DNA of 64,000 nt from Nectonema munidae (taxonomy: Eukaryota; Nematomorpha; Nectonematoida; Nectonematidae): contig JAUIRK010000052.1 of NCBI GenBank assembly GCA_030549495.1, forward strand, positions 372,001-436,000, given 5' to 3'. The translations under genes and the position numbers were made by a program. The notes below the pieces were generated by a model that was not told where the DNA came from, ran no database searches, and saw nothing but the letters and a program-made list of their open reading frames with translations. Below, in pieces: positions 24,654-39,600 of the stretch. Position 1 is the first letter of the stretch; every line of letters begins with the position of its first letter.

Positions 24654-27600
24654 CTGTCAATAAATGTCAAAAATTAAAAAAAAGAAGAAGAGCTTTACAA
24701 TGGAGGCATATCCCATGTAATATTTTAATTTGCTCACCCCGCCTTTTCTTTCCAATATGAGAGCCTTGGTGTCAAGTAAATTTTTATGTTTCCTTTTAAA
24801 TACCCTTTTTCAAATTATTGACTTTTTTATGATGTTTTTTTGGAATAAAATCAATTTTATTGTAAAAAAATATTACTACTTGAGAACCTTTGAAAATGGC
24901 GTGTAAAAAGAACGCGAGTTTAGTAAAAATGCAACAATTGTTAGTGTAGTACATAATAGCAGGTATTTGTTTAGGAATTCCTTATTTACGTACCCATCTT
25001 GTGTTTCATGATGCTGGGGCGGACACAGGGAATGGAGGTTATTGGAGACAAATGTGATGACGTTCGTATGTAGTCTAGTTTTCAACATCTGGGATTCCGG
25101 TGCTCGATATTTTTTAGTGATGCTAATTCACAATGATTTCGTTAACTGGCTTTATTGAGTGTCTAATATCTATTAACCGCTTGACTAACCAGGTTAATTT
25201 TTAGCCATTTTTAACTCCATAGATATACATGTCAAGAAATAGGGAAAAATCAAACCCAATTTTATTAGAGCATAAATACAAGTACTAGTATAGAGAAATA
25301 ACTTACGTAAGGCATTGCATTACAGTAATTTCGAATGTTTTAAAAGTATCTATAATATGACATTTTACTACGAATTGCTAAATGCTTTGAGAGTTGAAAT
25401 AACGCGTTAATTACGGATCGATTACGGTGAATTAGTCTGTCTTATTCATTGGTTAATAATAATAATCGGTTACTTTTCAACGACTATACCATCGTGTAAT
25501 CGTAGGGTTATAAAGAAAGTAAAATTGTTGAAAAGTTATTTGACAAGCATGCATATGTTGATGAACGTGGCGTTTCATGCTGAATGCCAACTTTCAAGAA
25601 AGGGAAGGTTTTTTGGAGGGGGGGGGGGCGTGCAAAGTATTTGCTGTTTTCAAAGTTGGATTCAAAGTTTGCGTTATTCTTAATGTGTTCTGTAATCATC
25701 TTTGGATTATTATCTGTATTTTTGAACTGATTTTTTTGTGAACTTAACATATGTGCTGGTGTAACCTGTTAGTAAGACATGCGTCTCTCTGCTCTGCCAA
25801 TGCTGCAGTTGATTTGGTGAATAATTTTTTTTTTGTATATATTCTTTGGTTCTATATGATTATTTTTTAAGATAGAGTCTAGATTGTGTATTGCTTTTGA
25901 TATAACATGAATGTTGGAAGGTGAGAGGATGTTTTTGAGTTTTTTTTTAAATAAGAATTGTATTCTGTGAAGGTGTATCTTTTTTGTTAGACGTTAATTG
26001 AATTGAAAAAATCATTAAAGTATTTTTGTAAACTTGACTTGCGATATTTTTTTAAACCTGAGAAAAAGGGGCAGACAAAGTGTCAATGAAGAGAAGGCCA
26101 ACACTCAAATTAACGAACTAGTTATGGCAATCAACGCTATCATGTCAAAGTGTATCATACTTGTGGTGAGAAAGAGTCTTTTCTTCGTATGAACCATGCG
26201 AAGTGATGCTGCCTTCCATCTGCTTGCTCACTTCCCTCTCAACGAGAATCTTAGTGATTATGTCTTCCAATTCCGCTAGCTTGGCTCTCATTTCGGCATA
26301 CGCTATATGAAGTTTGCCGGAATTGTGATTAATCACTCGGAAATCCACCATCGAACTGCTAATATACACACCACATATGCTGCAAAGTGTCGTGTTATCT
26401 TTTGCTCTGATGCGCGGATGAATTTTTGACATGATTTCTTCCTAAAACAACCAATCATATGCAATCTCTTTTCCTTCATGAAGAAATACTACAATAAATG
26501 TAACTACTAAACAACTTTATAACAGCTGAAAAAGAAAGTTAGATACATTTTAAACCTAGCAAAACTTCAAGAGGCTGGGCACAGGAGGCAACCTCTCATA
26601 ATTTCTATGCATCTTCTAACTAAAACATCCAAAAAATTAAGATGTGAGTAAAGCACTCTCAATTTTATTCAATATATCAGAATACCCTTTACTGCCATAT
26701 ACAAAGAATTTGCTGTGTGATTGATTAATTTGATTTTTTGACAAACAACATTATAAAATATATTACTTACTCATATACCTTCTTCATTTGGGGCTGATAT
26801 TTGATATTTATTATTTGATGTCAACTTTTTAAAACATCAAAGCATAATTTGGTCTGTATTTCAGTTGATATACATTAAATTGGCGTGACAACATCGTAAA
26901 ATTGGATTATTTTTTATGATAAAGTTTGTTTTGTTTTTGATTTGACATAATACATATGGGGAGACAACGCGTTGAAAAGTATTTATAAAAATAGATGCAA
27001 AAATTTGATCTCTTAGAACCTATCATTCTAGCGTTTTTAAAATACGAAGTAATAGACTGTTCGCCCCTATACCTCATAAAGTTTGACAAAAAATACCTTA
27101 ACATAAATTTCTTTATAAAGTTTTAGTGTAGTCCGTCAACTTTATCTTATAAATTTGATAAGAAATAAATAATCTCAAAAATAGATTTAAAAATGGATCT
27201 TATTCTGAGTGTGAGAGAAGTTAGAATTATTTTTTTTATCGCTTTTGTTGTCAATTTTTTATTTTTGCTTCGTACAATTCAAAAGAATGGAATAAGAACT
27301 AACATGACAAAACTTTTTAAATTTCTTGTTTTTAAATTAAATTTCTTGCGCCAACAAAACGAAAAAGCTTCAATTTTGAAAAAAAAATTTTTTATATAAA
27401 ATCAAGTTCGTTGATAAAACAAAATGGCTAAAAACTAATTTAAAATTTCTCTAACACTCAGAAAATTATAACTTTAAAGATGATTAGAAAATTATTTCCG
27501 AGATTTTTTCAAATTTATAAGTCAATGTTGACGACTACTGTAAAACATAGATTTATTAGATATGAAGAAATTAGTTTACTTATATTTTTAGTTAACATAA

Positions 27601-30600
27601 CTAACTACTAATATATAACAGTTATATTTGCTAATCTAACTCTGGAAGCTTGAGTAAGTTTGGCTAAATACTGAACTTCCATAACTCAAAGTCTTCGGTT
27701 CGATAGCGCATCAAGCCTCCTTTCCTCATAGTTTGATACAAGTAGCGCAATTATGACTTCTCAATGAAAACATCCCACGGCATCCTTTACCTTTATAAGC
27801 GCCAAAAAAAGTTAGGTATATGCTTTAATTTCAAAAATATTATCCATAGAAACTTGAAAAAGTTTATAGAAATTTAGCTTATATGTATAAAACTAAAAAG
27901 TTTATAAAAAAAAGAATTTTTTTATCCTGAATAAGAGAGGAAATTTTTTTTTCTTTTTTTAAAAGTGTAAATGCTAAGATTTCTAAAAATTCTAATCATT
28001 AAGGCTTTTAAATTCGATAGATAAAAATGATAAAAATAAATAAAGATGGATTTTAAGTAAGTTAATCAAATCGGTGGTACTTATGGGTTATCTCCCCCCC
28101 TCCCCACTTTAAAAAATTTTTTAAAATTTTTTTTACAAATTAATAATTTTAAAATACTAATTAATTAATAATTTTATATATTTAATTATTAAAAAAAAAT
28201 TTTTATATTAAATTATTACTTTTTTGCTGTATGATTTTCATTAAGAAGAAGAAGAAGAAGAAGATTTATTAATTGATAAAATAAAATTGGAATACACCAC
28301 TAAACATATAAAAAAAGAATTTAATAAGGAATAGAAAGACATTGCATATTTATAGTTGGGAAAAAATTTAGTTTTAATTATACTATATAATATTTTTTGA
28401 GTAAGCAGACGATATTTTGCCTTATATTTTCTTATATTTTTATTATTTTTACTCATCATTTAAATTCAAATAAAATTTTTTAGAGTAGGGGGGGGGGGGA
28501 GATAACCCATAAGTACCAAATCGACTACAAAATGTAAAAAAAGAAACAATCTTTAAAAATATTTGACATAGGAAAATACCCCATTTGAATCCTTTTTATT
28601 CTTCAAATCCTCAATTTTTTTTCTAAGTATGCTTGTCTCATCGACGCCACCCAACTCTGTACACGTTTCAAGCATTTTTTCCGTCTCTTCTATCTCCTTT
28701 TCCAATTCTTTGTTCACTTCCTCCTGAAATTAAAATTTAATGATAAATTTCGTCACTTTCCTTCCCTAAGACATATGGAGGTAATTTAATACTTTGCAGT
28801 TATCACAACTTATTGATGTTCTCTACAGAACCATCATGATCTTTCTAAGGATTACTGCATTTAACGCACTAACAACCAGAATAAACAGACGATATCTAAT
28901 GTTAAGCAGACGATTTGTATTAAAAAGCAGACGATCAAATTTTTAAAAAGTCCAATATAGTATACTGTGGTCGTTAATCGGTTAAAACCAAATCTAAAAG
29001 TTAATCATGACTACAACTCTTTTTTATTTATAAAAAACTGCATTTTTTTAAGCTTTTATTGTTAATACTTTCCATATTAGCATTTGAGAAAAGAAAAAAA
29101 TCGGCTGGTGAAAGTTTCTTTAGCTTGGGTGAATGAGTACGCTTCACGTAGAGCACGACCAAAAGCAAAGTCACTACACACAAAGTCAGCAGCACATAAG
29201 GGTGACCTTTATGTAGATTGGCTGAAAATACACGTATTTATCGTTGCTGCTATGAAAGTGTAACAAAATGCTGTACTGGACACAGGCTTAGATTCCCTCT
29301 AGAGTACTGATTGATTACACTGATAATGAGATAGTGTATTCGGAAGTTATTATACTTTATAATTAATTACCTTTAAAATGATTTTAAAGTGTTATTTTCT
29401 TTGAACTCGTGTCCTCGATGCTTCATTTTTCTACCCTATCCTTGAAAGTCTGTGTTGAATCCTAACTGCGGCCTCCTGGCTTTTGGATCTTCACAAAATT
29501 ACCTACATTATTTTCATACTGTTTCGATAATTTGGTTCAGTTGTTTTTGTCATACTTTTCTCATGCGTAAACTTTCATTTGTAAATAAATAAATAAATAA
29601 ATAAATTATCCAAATTACGTATACGTGGACACTTTTTGCGTTTACAAAATAAAATTATTTTTATTTTCTAGCACTTCAATTAAAATGTCTTTGATGGATT
29701 TAAATTTAAGCCTGAGTTGAATCTGTTGAGTGCGCTACATTTTACTAGATATGTATCGGATATCCAGATCCACAAAAATTTTTACATCCTCTTAAGATCA
29801 TCATCCGTGAATCATTTAAGTTTGGAGATTCGGTTCCACATTTTTGCCAATATTTTTCTTGTTTCTGTATACAACAAAGTTTGTTCCGAAATTTTCAATT
29901 TTTACTTTATCCAAAATTTTTATGATAATCAAATCTTTTTGATAACACATATAGTACATTGACATCTTCTCTCTAAATTCTTAAGAAGTAAAAAATTGCG
30001 TTTGCTTAGAATAGCATTTGAGGATGCAAAAAATTTCACATCCGATAAATCTCCACATTTTACGCATATAACATTTGTGAATTACCTTCTACAAACACAT
30101 CACTATGCTTTGCAAAATTAAAATAAGATTTGATGCATAAGAAAAGGAGTGTTATTTGTCAAGCAGCTGTCAATCAATGTCGTAGAAGTGGAGAAAAAAG
30201 TTTGTCGTTGTTAGCTACCCATAATATATATATATATATGTGGTTGAAGTTACCTACAATTTTAATATCACCTTCTTACCGTTAATCCCAGGGCTAGGGA
30301 GTAAGGAAGTAAGATGCTGTATTTCACAGTGCATGAATAGTGCGATGCATACGGTAAACATAGCTACCCATAATAATGTGTTAGTTTTAACTTTCTTATT
30401 TACATCTTTGACTTTTATTCATGTCTTCTCACCAACATTTGCAATTTGCTTCAAAAAAGGTATAGCTACATTTAAGTGAAACTTTTAATTATAGTAATTA
30501 TCATTATAATGTGACTAAGGGAACTATTGTTTACTTCGGGGTAAGAGTAATTGTAAAATTTCCACTTCCCTCTAGCCCTGGTTAATCCTTTGCTTCTATT

Positions 30601-33600
30601 TTTTAAATGTCTGGTGAAATTGGATGACTTTAAACATTCCAAGAATAGAGCTTTCATAATCACAATGCATTATATCGTTGTGTTGATGGAGAGAGAAGGT
30701 ATTTTTATTTCCAGCTTTTTTGATTGAGAGCTTTTTAATATGAAGATTAATGTTCAATTAAATGCTATCATAACAAATGTTGGCAGGGAAGAATAAGTAA
30801 TAGACTTGAAAAATTCTGTGAAATTATTGAAAAAGCCAAAATTCGCGTAAGCAAACTTGCAAAATGGGTCAGTGATAAATTTTATTTTAATCAAATTTTG
30901 AAAATGATAAATTTTGAATTCCAAAGATTGGTCCTCAAAATTGTAACATTTCATTGTTATTTTCTGTCTCTTTTAAAATAATCCAAAAATTTTCGTGGGA
31001 AGTTAAATTTTCACGATTTGGGAGTTGAAAAAATTTTGCGTAGTGCTATCTTCGCCATCAATCACATATATTTACAAAATTATCTTCATATGGTAAACTT
31101 ATTTTCCTATATTCGCGAGTTGTATTTTTGCGAAATATCAGCTTTTTGCGAAAATAAGGATATCACAAGAAATTCCTGATTTTCCACTATATTTTCCATT
31201 TTTTTCTATGCATATATGCGTTTTACGTATATCCATGCATGGTATTATAAGCTTATACGCGATTTCTAACATTTGCAACATATGGTCACGCCTTGCAAAT
31301 GATTAGCGAAAAGAAAAGGAGATTAACATTGTAGGTAACTTGTCCGAATGTTAGCAAAGACAAAGATAAAACAATTTAAAGGTTTGCTGTAAATTAGACG
31401 CAAAATCTAATTTTACTCTAAAAAAATAAACATTATAAATGCCTTATGCATTATTATAAGCAGACAAATCTAAAGCTATACATTTTCTTTTCAAACTTTT
31501 TCTCAGGAGTGGCATAAAAGCCGTTTGACCAATCGAAGTTAAACATTTGAAATATCTTATTACATTTAACTCTTAAATCGTGAAAAATATTTAATGTCTG
31601 AAAATATTGCGCCATTACTTTCGAACTAGAAAAAATTGTTGCTAAAGGTTAGGGGTTTTATGCGAATAAACTTGTAGATACATTCTTTGGGTAATTTGTA
31701 TTTAAAAAAAGGCCATATGTACTTCAAAAAGCGAAAATCAGCTATACAATAAAGAAAATTTTGCTGTAATTATTTAAATGAAATAAATTATAAATAAAAT
31801 CTTTCCACTTGGGTAAGCATATTTTACTTGATTACACGCCCAAGTATAAGTGAATGCTGGCATAATAATGAATGCAAGAAATCAATTTAATTTTTAAAAA
31901 TAAAATATTTACTTTGAAAGCTAAACAAAATATAAAATAACTATATCAATATATTTAGCATTTTATAGATTGACAGGCTATATAAAGGCATTTAAAAAGA
32001 AATTTTATATTTTCTCATGCTTAGAAAACTTCAGTTCTTAAGGAATTATTTTTTTATCCATTCTCTTGTATCTATTTGAAAAAAAAACTAAATAACTAAT
32101 AATAATGATGATGAGATTTATTTTGAAAACCTATATTATTTTATTTTTTAGCCATAAGATTTTCTAAAACTCCAAATTTTTCTAAAACTCCAGTCAAAAT
32201 ATGACTACGTCCCCATATGGGATCATCTATTTTAAAATAATTTTTTTAATAATTTTTGAAAATAAGTTTTATTTTTTTTCTTTTAAATATTTCTTATGTT
32301 TATTGAATGTTTTTATTGTAATAAATATTTAATTTTTCCAATTTTTTTTAAAGAAATTTAAAATAATGTAATCGCGCCAAAAAAGTATAAAAAAAGAGCA
32401 AAAATCACCCCTCCCTCATTTATGAAAATAAAAACAATAAAAAAGTTTTTTTTGGAAGTATATACAATATGGACTTTTAGCCAAGTTTTTCAAAATATGG
32501 TGTCTCATATCAATCAACTAAAATGTGTTCCCACATGGGAACATTGGCATGATAAAGATGCAATGTACAAGCTAAAACAAGTTTTACCTACTTTTTCCTC
32601 AAGAAGCTGAAGAAGTCACAGAAAAAAAGTTTATAAGAACAAGGTGCAAAAAGCGTTTTTATAAGGCTTCTTTCTCAAATAGAATAAATAATATGAATGA
32701 CTGAAATAACTTTCCAAAGTACTATACGATATTGCGCCTGGATTTCTTCTGGAAAGATAAAATTTTAATCCTTCCCCACTTTACACTTGTCATTTTAAAA
32801 GCTGACTTTTAATTGTAAGTATATATCACACCTTTTTATTACATGATGCGATTTTGACAGGCGTATTTCTAGAGGTTTCTTTAACAAGTCATTATCTATT
32901 TATTATGCTAAAAGTGATGAAAACTATAGCATATCTCTTTGCAAAAAAGATGATACATCATCATAGATAGATCCGTCATAATGTGGGCGTGTAACATTTT
33001 GCGATGATTAGAATAGAGTAACTTTAGGGGAGGGAGTAAAATGAATTAAATTCTTCGCTTTGACACGACAAAGGTTTTGGGTTCGATCCAGCATCAAGCC
33101 TTCTTTGCTCAAGAATATGTTATATGCGATTTTAGAAATGCTTTTCCCTTGAAAGTATACGAAAAGAATACTTTGTTATAATTGTAATTGATTTCATCCA
33201 TGTAGACATGAAAAGAAAACAATTTATTGAAAAATTATTGGCATCGGAGTTAAACAAGATGTCATTCTTATTATGAAATAATTTTTTTTTTAATTTGGAA
33301 GAATGTACCACTCAAAAATTTTTCATCACTTTCAACGATTTTTAAAAGCGCACATTCTGTTATGGTTACTGGTGCATGTTGTAGGAGAAATTTTTGTTTA
33401 GCTGTGGACACAACCTTAATAAAATACAGACACATCTCCTTCTTTTTATAATATTCAGATGAAAAACAGTGAATTAAAAAATAAAAAAAAGTCTTTTTTT
33501 AACTTTTTCTTTTTGTGAAAATTTTTCAAACATTATGCCAAATTATTACACTCAAATTTTGCTTATTTAAACTGCATACGCGTCTTTTTATATTGTCAAA

Positions 33601-36600
33601 AAATAAAGTTTAGTGGATTAGTTATTTGTTAAGTTATTTAGTTTTATTCAGCCAGTTAGTGAGCTAGTCAGTTAGATAGTTTTTCATTGTGTTTGTTAGT
33701 TAGGGGATTAGTTAATTAATTTCTCAGCTCTCATTTAACGGAGCCAAAAAAACTTGTGTCAAACTGGGCCCTTCCGATTAAAGAAGATTTACGATTTGAA
33801 TCTTTTTTGCAAATGCTTTAGACATCATTTTATCACGTGAATTGGAAAAAAACTTAGGTATACTATTGAAGTCAAGGGAATAAAATTTTATTACTGCACC
33901 TTTGCGTCTCCTTTATATATTTTTTAGCGGAAGTAAGTAAATTTACAGGAATCGACTAATTCAGGTAAATTCATTTTACCCTTGCAGTCTCTAGAATGTG
34001 TGCGTCGAGATAATAATTCATGTAGAAGTTAGATGTCATCAATAAAAATAATTGATCTCTTATAGGCTTGAAAAAAATTGCAAAATTTTAGAACTTATAA
34101 ATATGCGAATAAAAAAGCTTTACCGCTTCCATTTTTGCAGCATCCAAAGAAGCTTGCTGCTTCCTGAGAATTTCTTTCGACATGTTGATATTGTGGTCTG
34201 TCCTGTTCAAAAACGTCTTCAAAGCTTCGTACAACTGTTAAAACAATGTCGAATAATATGCCTTTATATACACCCACATATAAAAGAAGGCTCATTCATA
34301 TCATGATAGAAAGTTGTGGGAAGTGCAAATAGTAGGACAAATCTTTATTTCGATTCTCTATCTCTCTTTCAACTTCCTTTCCTTCGCTTTATGATTGATT
34401 TGAGTTGAAAATAACTCACAGAGTTTAAAATAATTTTTTCTCAACCCAAATAAGGCCGTAATAGGTATTCATGATAGTTTTATGAAACTTTTCAAAAAAA
34501 CTAATTCAATTTAATATTTTAAGATTACCTAAATAAATAAAATGTTTCAAAAAAACTTTTTTCATGTATTTTTTTTAACATCCCATTTGTGGCATATTGG
34601 CCTATTATTATATATGCATACAACATTTACACAAATATATGCTTTTCAAAATATAATAGATATATTTTGTTTAATATTATCTATAAATTATATAAGAAAT
34701 AGGTATTTGTAAACTAAACAAAGTTTTGAAAATTTTTACTTTGTCTGATATTTTTCCAAAATGAAGAGGCACATTACACTTGTCGCATATTTCCTTCCTC
34801 TGGCTTGATTTGGGTTAAATAAAGATTTGTCATACTATCTACCCATATTCCTCGTTTATACATGTAAATTCATTTTTTGGCGTTAAAAGTCTCTTTGATT
34901 GGCGGATTTAATCGTAAAAAAATTGCTTACTTCAATTTCGTAGAAGTAGTTTTTGTGGTGTTTAGCTTCCTCATATTCCGAAATCAATGAAATGTCGTGC
35001 ACAAATTCACAGTGCTCAACATCGCGTCTCTGTTAAAATAGATACAATGTTCATATGTTACTTTTATCGAACTTGTAGTTATTAAATCAGCATTATAACT
35101 GCGATTAAAAACTTCACTAAGCCACAAAATGCAACAACAATAGCTAAGAATCAAATCAATCATGGAAGATAATCTCCAGAGGAAAAATATATTGATATTT
35201 ATTTTGCCGTTAGAGTGAATTGTCATTGAACACCTACACCTACGTGAATATTATCCTCAAGTGATTTAATTGAACGGCGAAATTGCAGAGCTGTTGTAAT
35301 GTGAATCGAAGTCATAAATAACAGGCACATATGTCATAAAGTATCATTTTCTTAGTAATTTTTTTCTTCAAAATAATGAACTTTTATTCCGTTTTTGTAA
35401 ACGTTAGTGTAATTTTTTTAGAATTGATGAATGAATTGAGAAATTAAGGTTTGAATTAGAGAAATTTAAACTTTTTGCTATATACACATAGATAAAATAA
35501 TTCTGAGATGTCATATCGATAACAACGCTTTAAAATTGTTAAAGAAAGGGTACTTTTTTTACTGTAAAAATTATAAAGGAACGATAAATTTTGAAACGAC
35601 TTTCAATAAATTGTATAAGTAGTCCTAGTCCTAGATAACTGATCGAAACTGAAGTCTATATTTCCATAATCGTGAAAAAATAACCATTTACCTTCCCCAT
35701 CCTCTTACTGTCCCTTCCCTGCTACACCCCTAGGTAGGAGGCATCGAATCATCAAAGGAGTGATAAAGGCATATTATATATTTACATTTGGATAATATTA
35801 TTAAACAAAGCATTATTTGTTTTAAGCCGAAAGATGGATATATAAAATATAATAATTTTTTTATGAAGATTTAAGCTCAGTGCTTTCTGAAGGATTTCTG
35901 CTTAGACACCGATCTGTTATTTGAAAAATAGCACGGGTTTCAATTAAAAGTCCTCGAGAAATATTTCAATGTTATAATTTACCATATGTGCTTATTTTTA
36001 TAATTGATTTTTTTTTTTAAAAATATAATATAAAATTTTATTTGAAATTTCTCTGCTAATATTTTTTTTAATTAAATTTTTTACGAGTCCATAAATTATA
36101 AAATCTACATTATTGACATATTTACTAAATGTCTAAATATGTGGAATAATTTTAGTATCTCGGATATATAATTTTTAGAGAAAGAAGTTCAAAAAATTGG
36201 CGGGAAGATTGGACTCAAATCTCTAGAAATTCTAAACTCATTTAACAGAAGATAAATTCAATCATCTCTTTGATCGAATTTTCAACTCATATAATTATAA
36301 TCTAAACTGGGAGAAGTATAATTAGTCCTTTTATACCATATGATGTCACATGCTTCAAAAAAGATCAGATGAAGGATAATTCGTGTTTTATATATATTCT
36401 GATCTCATTTTCTCTTCTATTTATCCGAACAGCGAATTCAACTTTTTCTCTATTTAAAGAATATATATTCCTCATATGGGAACTGGTGATTCCTAACTTT
36501 TTTTTTCCTAAAGCGGTTTATATAAACCTTTGGAAGCTAATCTCATCAATGAAATTTTTATCTATAATTTTACTAATCTTGATCTATACAAAAATATGTA

Positions 36601-39600
36601 TTTTCTTTTTATTAATGATCCTGTTATTGTTTTGAATAAAGTTCTTCTTCTTCTTCTTCTTCTTCTTACTAATTCCTTTGAGCAGAGATCAATGACAATA
36701 CATTTATTTACAAAATTGACAAAGTAAGAATTAAAATTTACTGCACAACTATCTCTTCTTAATCTTGATATGAAAAGAAAATATAAAAAATGAGTATATT
36801 CTATTTTTGACACATTCAAAAGTGATATATTGTGTATATGTTATATATGCAAAAAGAAGAAAGAGCTTTTCTTCCTTACCGTTCCTTTTATCATGTCGTA
36901 AGGGCAGAAGCCAAGCAAATAAGCTTTGCACACATTTCTATCATCGAACTTCACTTTTGACGTCTTCGCATCACCTATATATACATTTGTAAAGGAAGTC
37001 GTTGTAAGATTATGACTTGAAGAATGAGATATGTGAAAAACAATACAATATGAAAGATGAATAATGATTGGCTACATTTTAATTATAGATGCTGCTTTCA
37101 AAAATTGCATCTGATAAACGTGGAATTTTTATCATAGTCATATTTGCACTTGTTGATACTAATAATCAGTAGTGAGTTCAAGGACATATCTCTACCTGAG
37201 TGATGAAGGCTTACAAAATGTACTTTTCGCAGATTTGCGTTTTTTTATTTGGTTTAATACTTGTGTTGAAAACTCCTGCTTCATTCGAGTAGCATGACAT
37301 TTTTTAATTATTAATGTTATCATTTTTTCTTTATCAATTTTATCATTATAATATTAGTAGATATATTAGGGTGATTGACACACACATACCCACACACAAA
37401 AGTGTACGCAAATAATATAACTAAACTGGTAAATAAAATAGATCTATTTGTAATCTGCCTCTAAACGCGTCTTTAAACTGAATGAATGCTTATTGTATTA
37501 TTTGAATGATGCGTGCTTCATTGTTTTTATTGGTTATTGAAAACTAACCACTAAAGATAATGTTTTCGCAGGATGTAGGGGCTTTCTCTTTCTGATTCAT
37601 TCAATCTTCATCTCTTATCAAGTGGTCATCGAACTCCAACATCGAGAAGCTTTTTAGTGTAACTTTTTCTTCCAAGTTCTCTAATAGGCGTCTACAAGGT
37701 CCGAAATCAAATCCTTTGTACTGAATAACCACCAATCAAGTAAATGAATTCAAAGTCATTTAAAGATTATAAATTTGATTCGTGGATAGTGCTAGATTAG
37801 CCTTGCATTATATTATATAGTAAAAAATAGAGAGCAACTCGAATTCATCCTTTTTTGTTTGTTTAACAAAGTGAGCATCAACCTTAGGGCATATTGCCGA
37901 TTTCAATTTAGTTATTATATTATTATAGATTCACTTAGTAAGTCTTACTGTCCATAAATCTACTAATTAGTTGAGGAAGTTTTGTAAATTCATCATAAAG
38001 CAACATTTTAGCAAGGAAAAAATTTTTATATTTCAAAATCTTCTCGGAAAGAAACGTTCTAGTCTATATGTTCTTTTCGTAAAGTTTAAAGTTATCTCAA
38101 AATTTCAGAGAGATACTTTATTCGCCAAAATTTGAAGATGGTACACATTTCAAAAATGACGATAATAAATTAAATATAGAACTTATGCAAAATAAGAAAT
38201 TAAAGGTGGGCAATGATTCTCTTGAAATATTTCTTTATTTACAATAACTTTTTATATCTATGGCATATGAATAATTAAAGGGTAACATGTTTGAGACTAT
38301 GCTTTAGTTTTGGGAAATATGATGTTTTGAAATTGTAAGCAGGAATCATATGTGTAAAAATGGACTCTCAAAATTTTAAAGTTTCATTTTTTTCTTTCTC
38401 AAACTTATTTCCAAATTCGGACCAACTCTTGACCTGACGTTTCGTAGACGGACATTTCACCTCGAGAGACTGCGACGTCAGACAGTTCATCAAACAGGCA
38501 TATCGACGCTGGACGATTCGTAGAATGGACATTTAGTCAAACAGCCTCTTTGTCAAAAAACATTATACATTATTAAAAACATTTTACATTGTTAAACAGT
38601 CAATGAGGTAATTGCTTAATTATTATAAATATAGCTATTATAAAGAAAGAATATATAAATAAAGGTGATCTTTTAACTAATTTGTCTGGTATTTGTTACA
38701 CTTTGAAGCTACGAAACTTTACCAAAATTCATTAGGGGAAATGTGGACAAGAGCGTTTACGAATTTAGTTTCTAAGTGGAACTAACTTTTTTCTCACCCT
38801 CAAAAAAGGTAGTAGCTGTTACTATATATATATATATAATATATAATGTGAACTTAACCTGGTCTTAGTCTAATAAAGTTTTATATCTATTTCAATATAT
38901 TTCGGTAAAGACAGTGCTATTCCTCAAATAACAATGTTTATTCATTTAAGAAGAAAAAGAGAGAAGATTTATTAATTATATTTGTCATTTTTAAATTAAT
39001 AATACAATAAAAAAATGGTATTAGAAAAAAAATAAAAACTAAGATTGAACAGTGGAATAACTACTGCACAAAAAGTCAGAAATGACCGCTATATGCCAGG
39101 TATATTAAAATTATGCACACAAATGGAACAGTCATAAAGTCAAAATAAAGTATTGAGGACTTTAAATTTACTTTTTTTTTTAAATAAATTCATTTAAATG
39201 AATATTCACGATCGATTGCTAAAATAAAAAATTGTTTTTCCTGCAAATTTCAACATTCTTTTATTTAGAATATTTGCTTTTTTTTTAAAAAATTAGATTT
39301 CTTTATAGCGGTTTTCATAAACCTTTGGAAGCTAACTTTCTCAATGCATGATTTTATTTTATTTTATAAGTTGAACTGATTATGCTATGTAGATATATAT
39401 ATTTTTTTCCTGAAATATATTCTAATAAAATCCTTCTTCTTCTTTTATTTACTGCGATTTATTTTAATATGGCAAAGTTCCTTTTACTAAAGTCTGAAGT
39501 AAAAATTCTCTCTTTCTCTCACGATTATAATTCCAATGTAAAAGAGAGAGAGAGGAAAAGAGAGAAATGGTTTCTATGCTTTCAACAATACATTTATGCA

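Noticed and set aside
24448-24663. Plus-strand frame opposite the last LUC7 exon
   Set aside because: Shadow of the His/Arg-rich coding strand.
26161-26432. A free-standing 95-codon protein starting at an internal ATG
   Set aside because: The same frame extends upstream to a splice acceptor and aligns with LUC7 finger 2, so it is exon 6 and not a separate gene.
33600-33740. Degenerate GTTAG repeats as a telomere-like tract
   Set aside because: Units are irregular and interspersed with other sequence; not a telomeric array.
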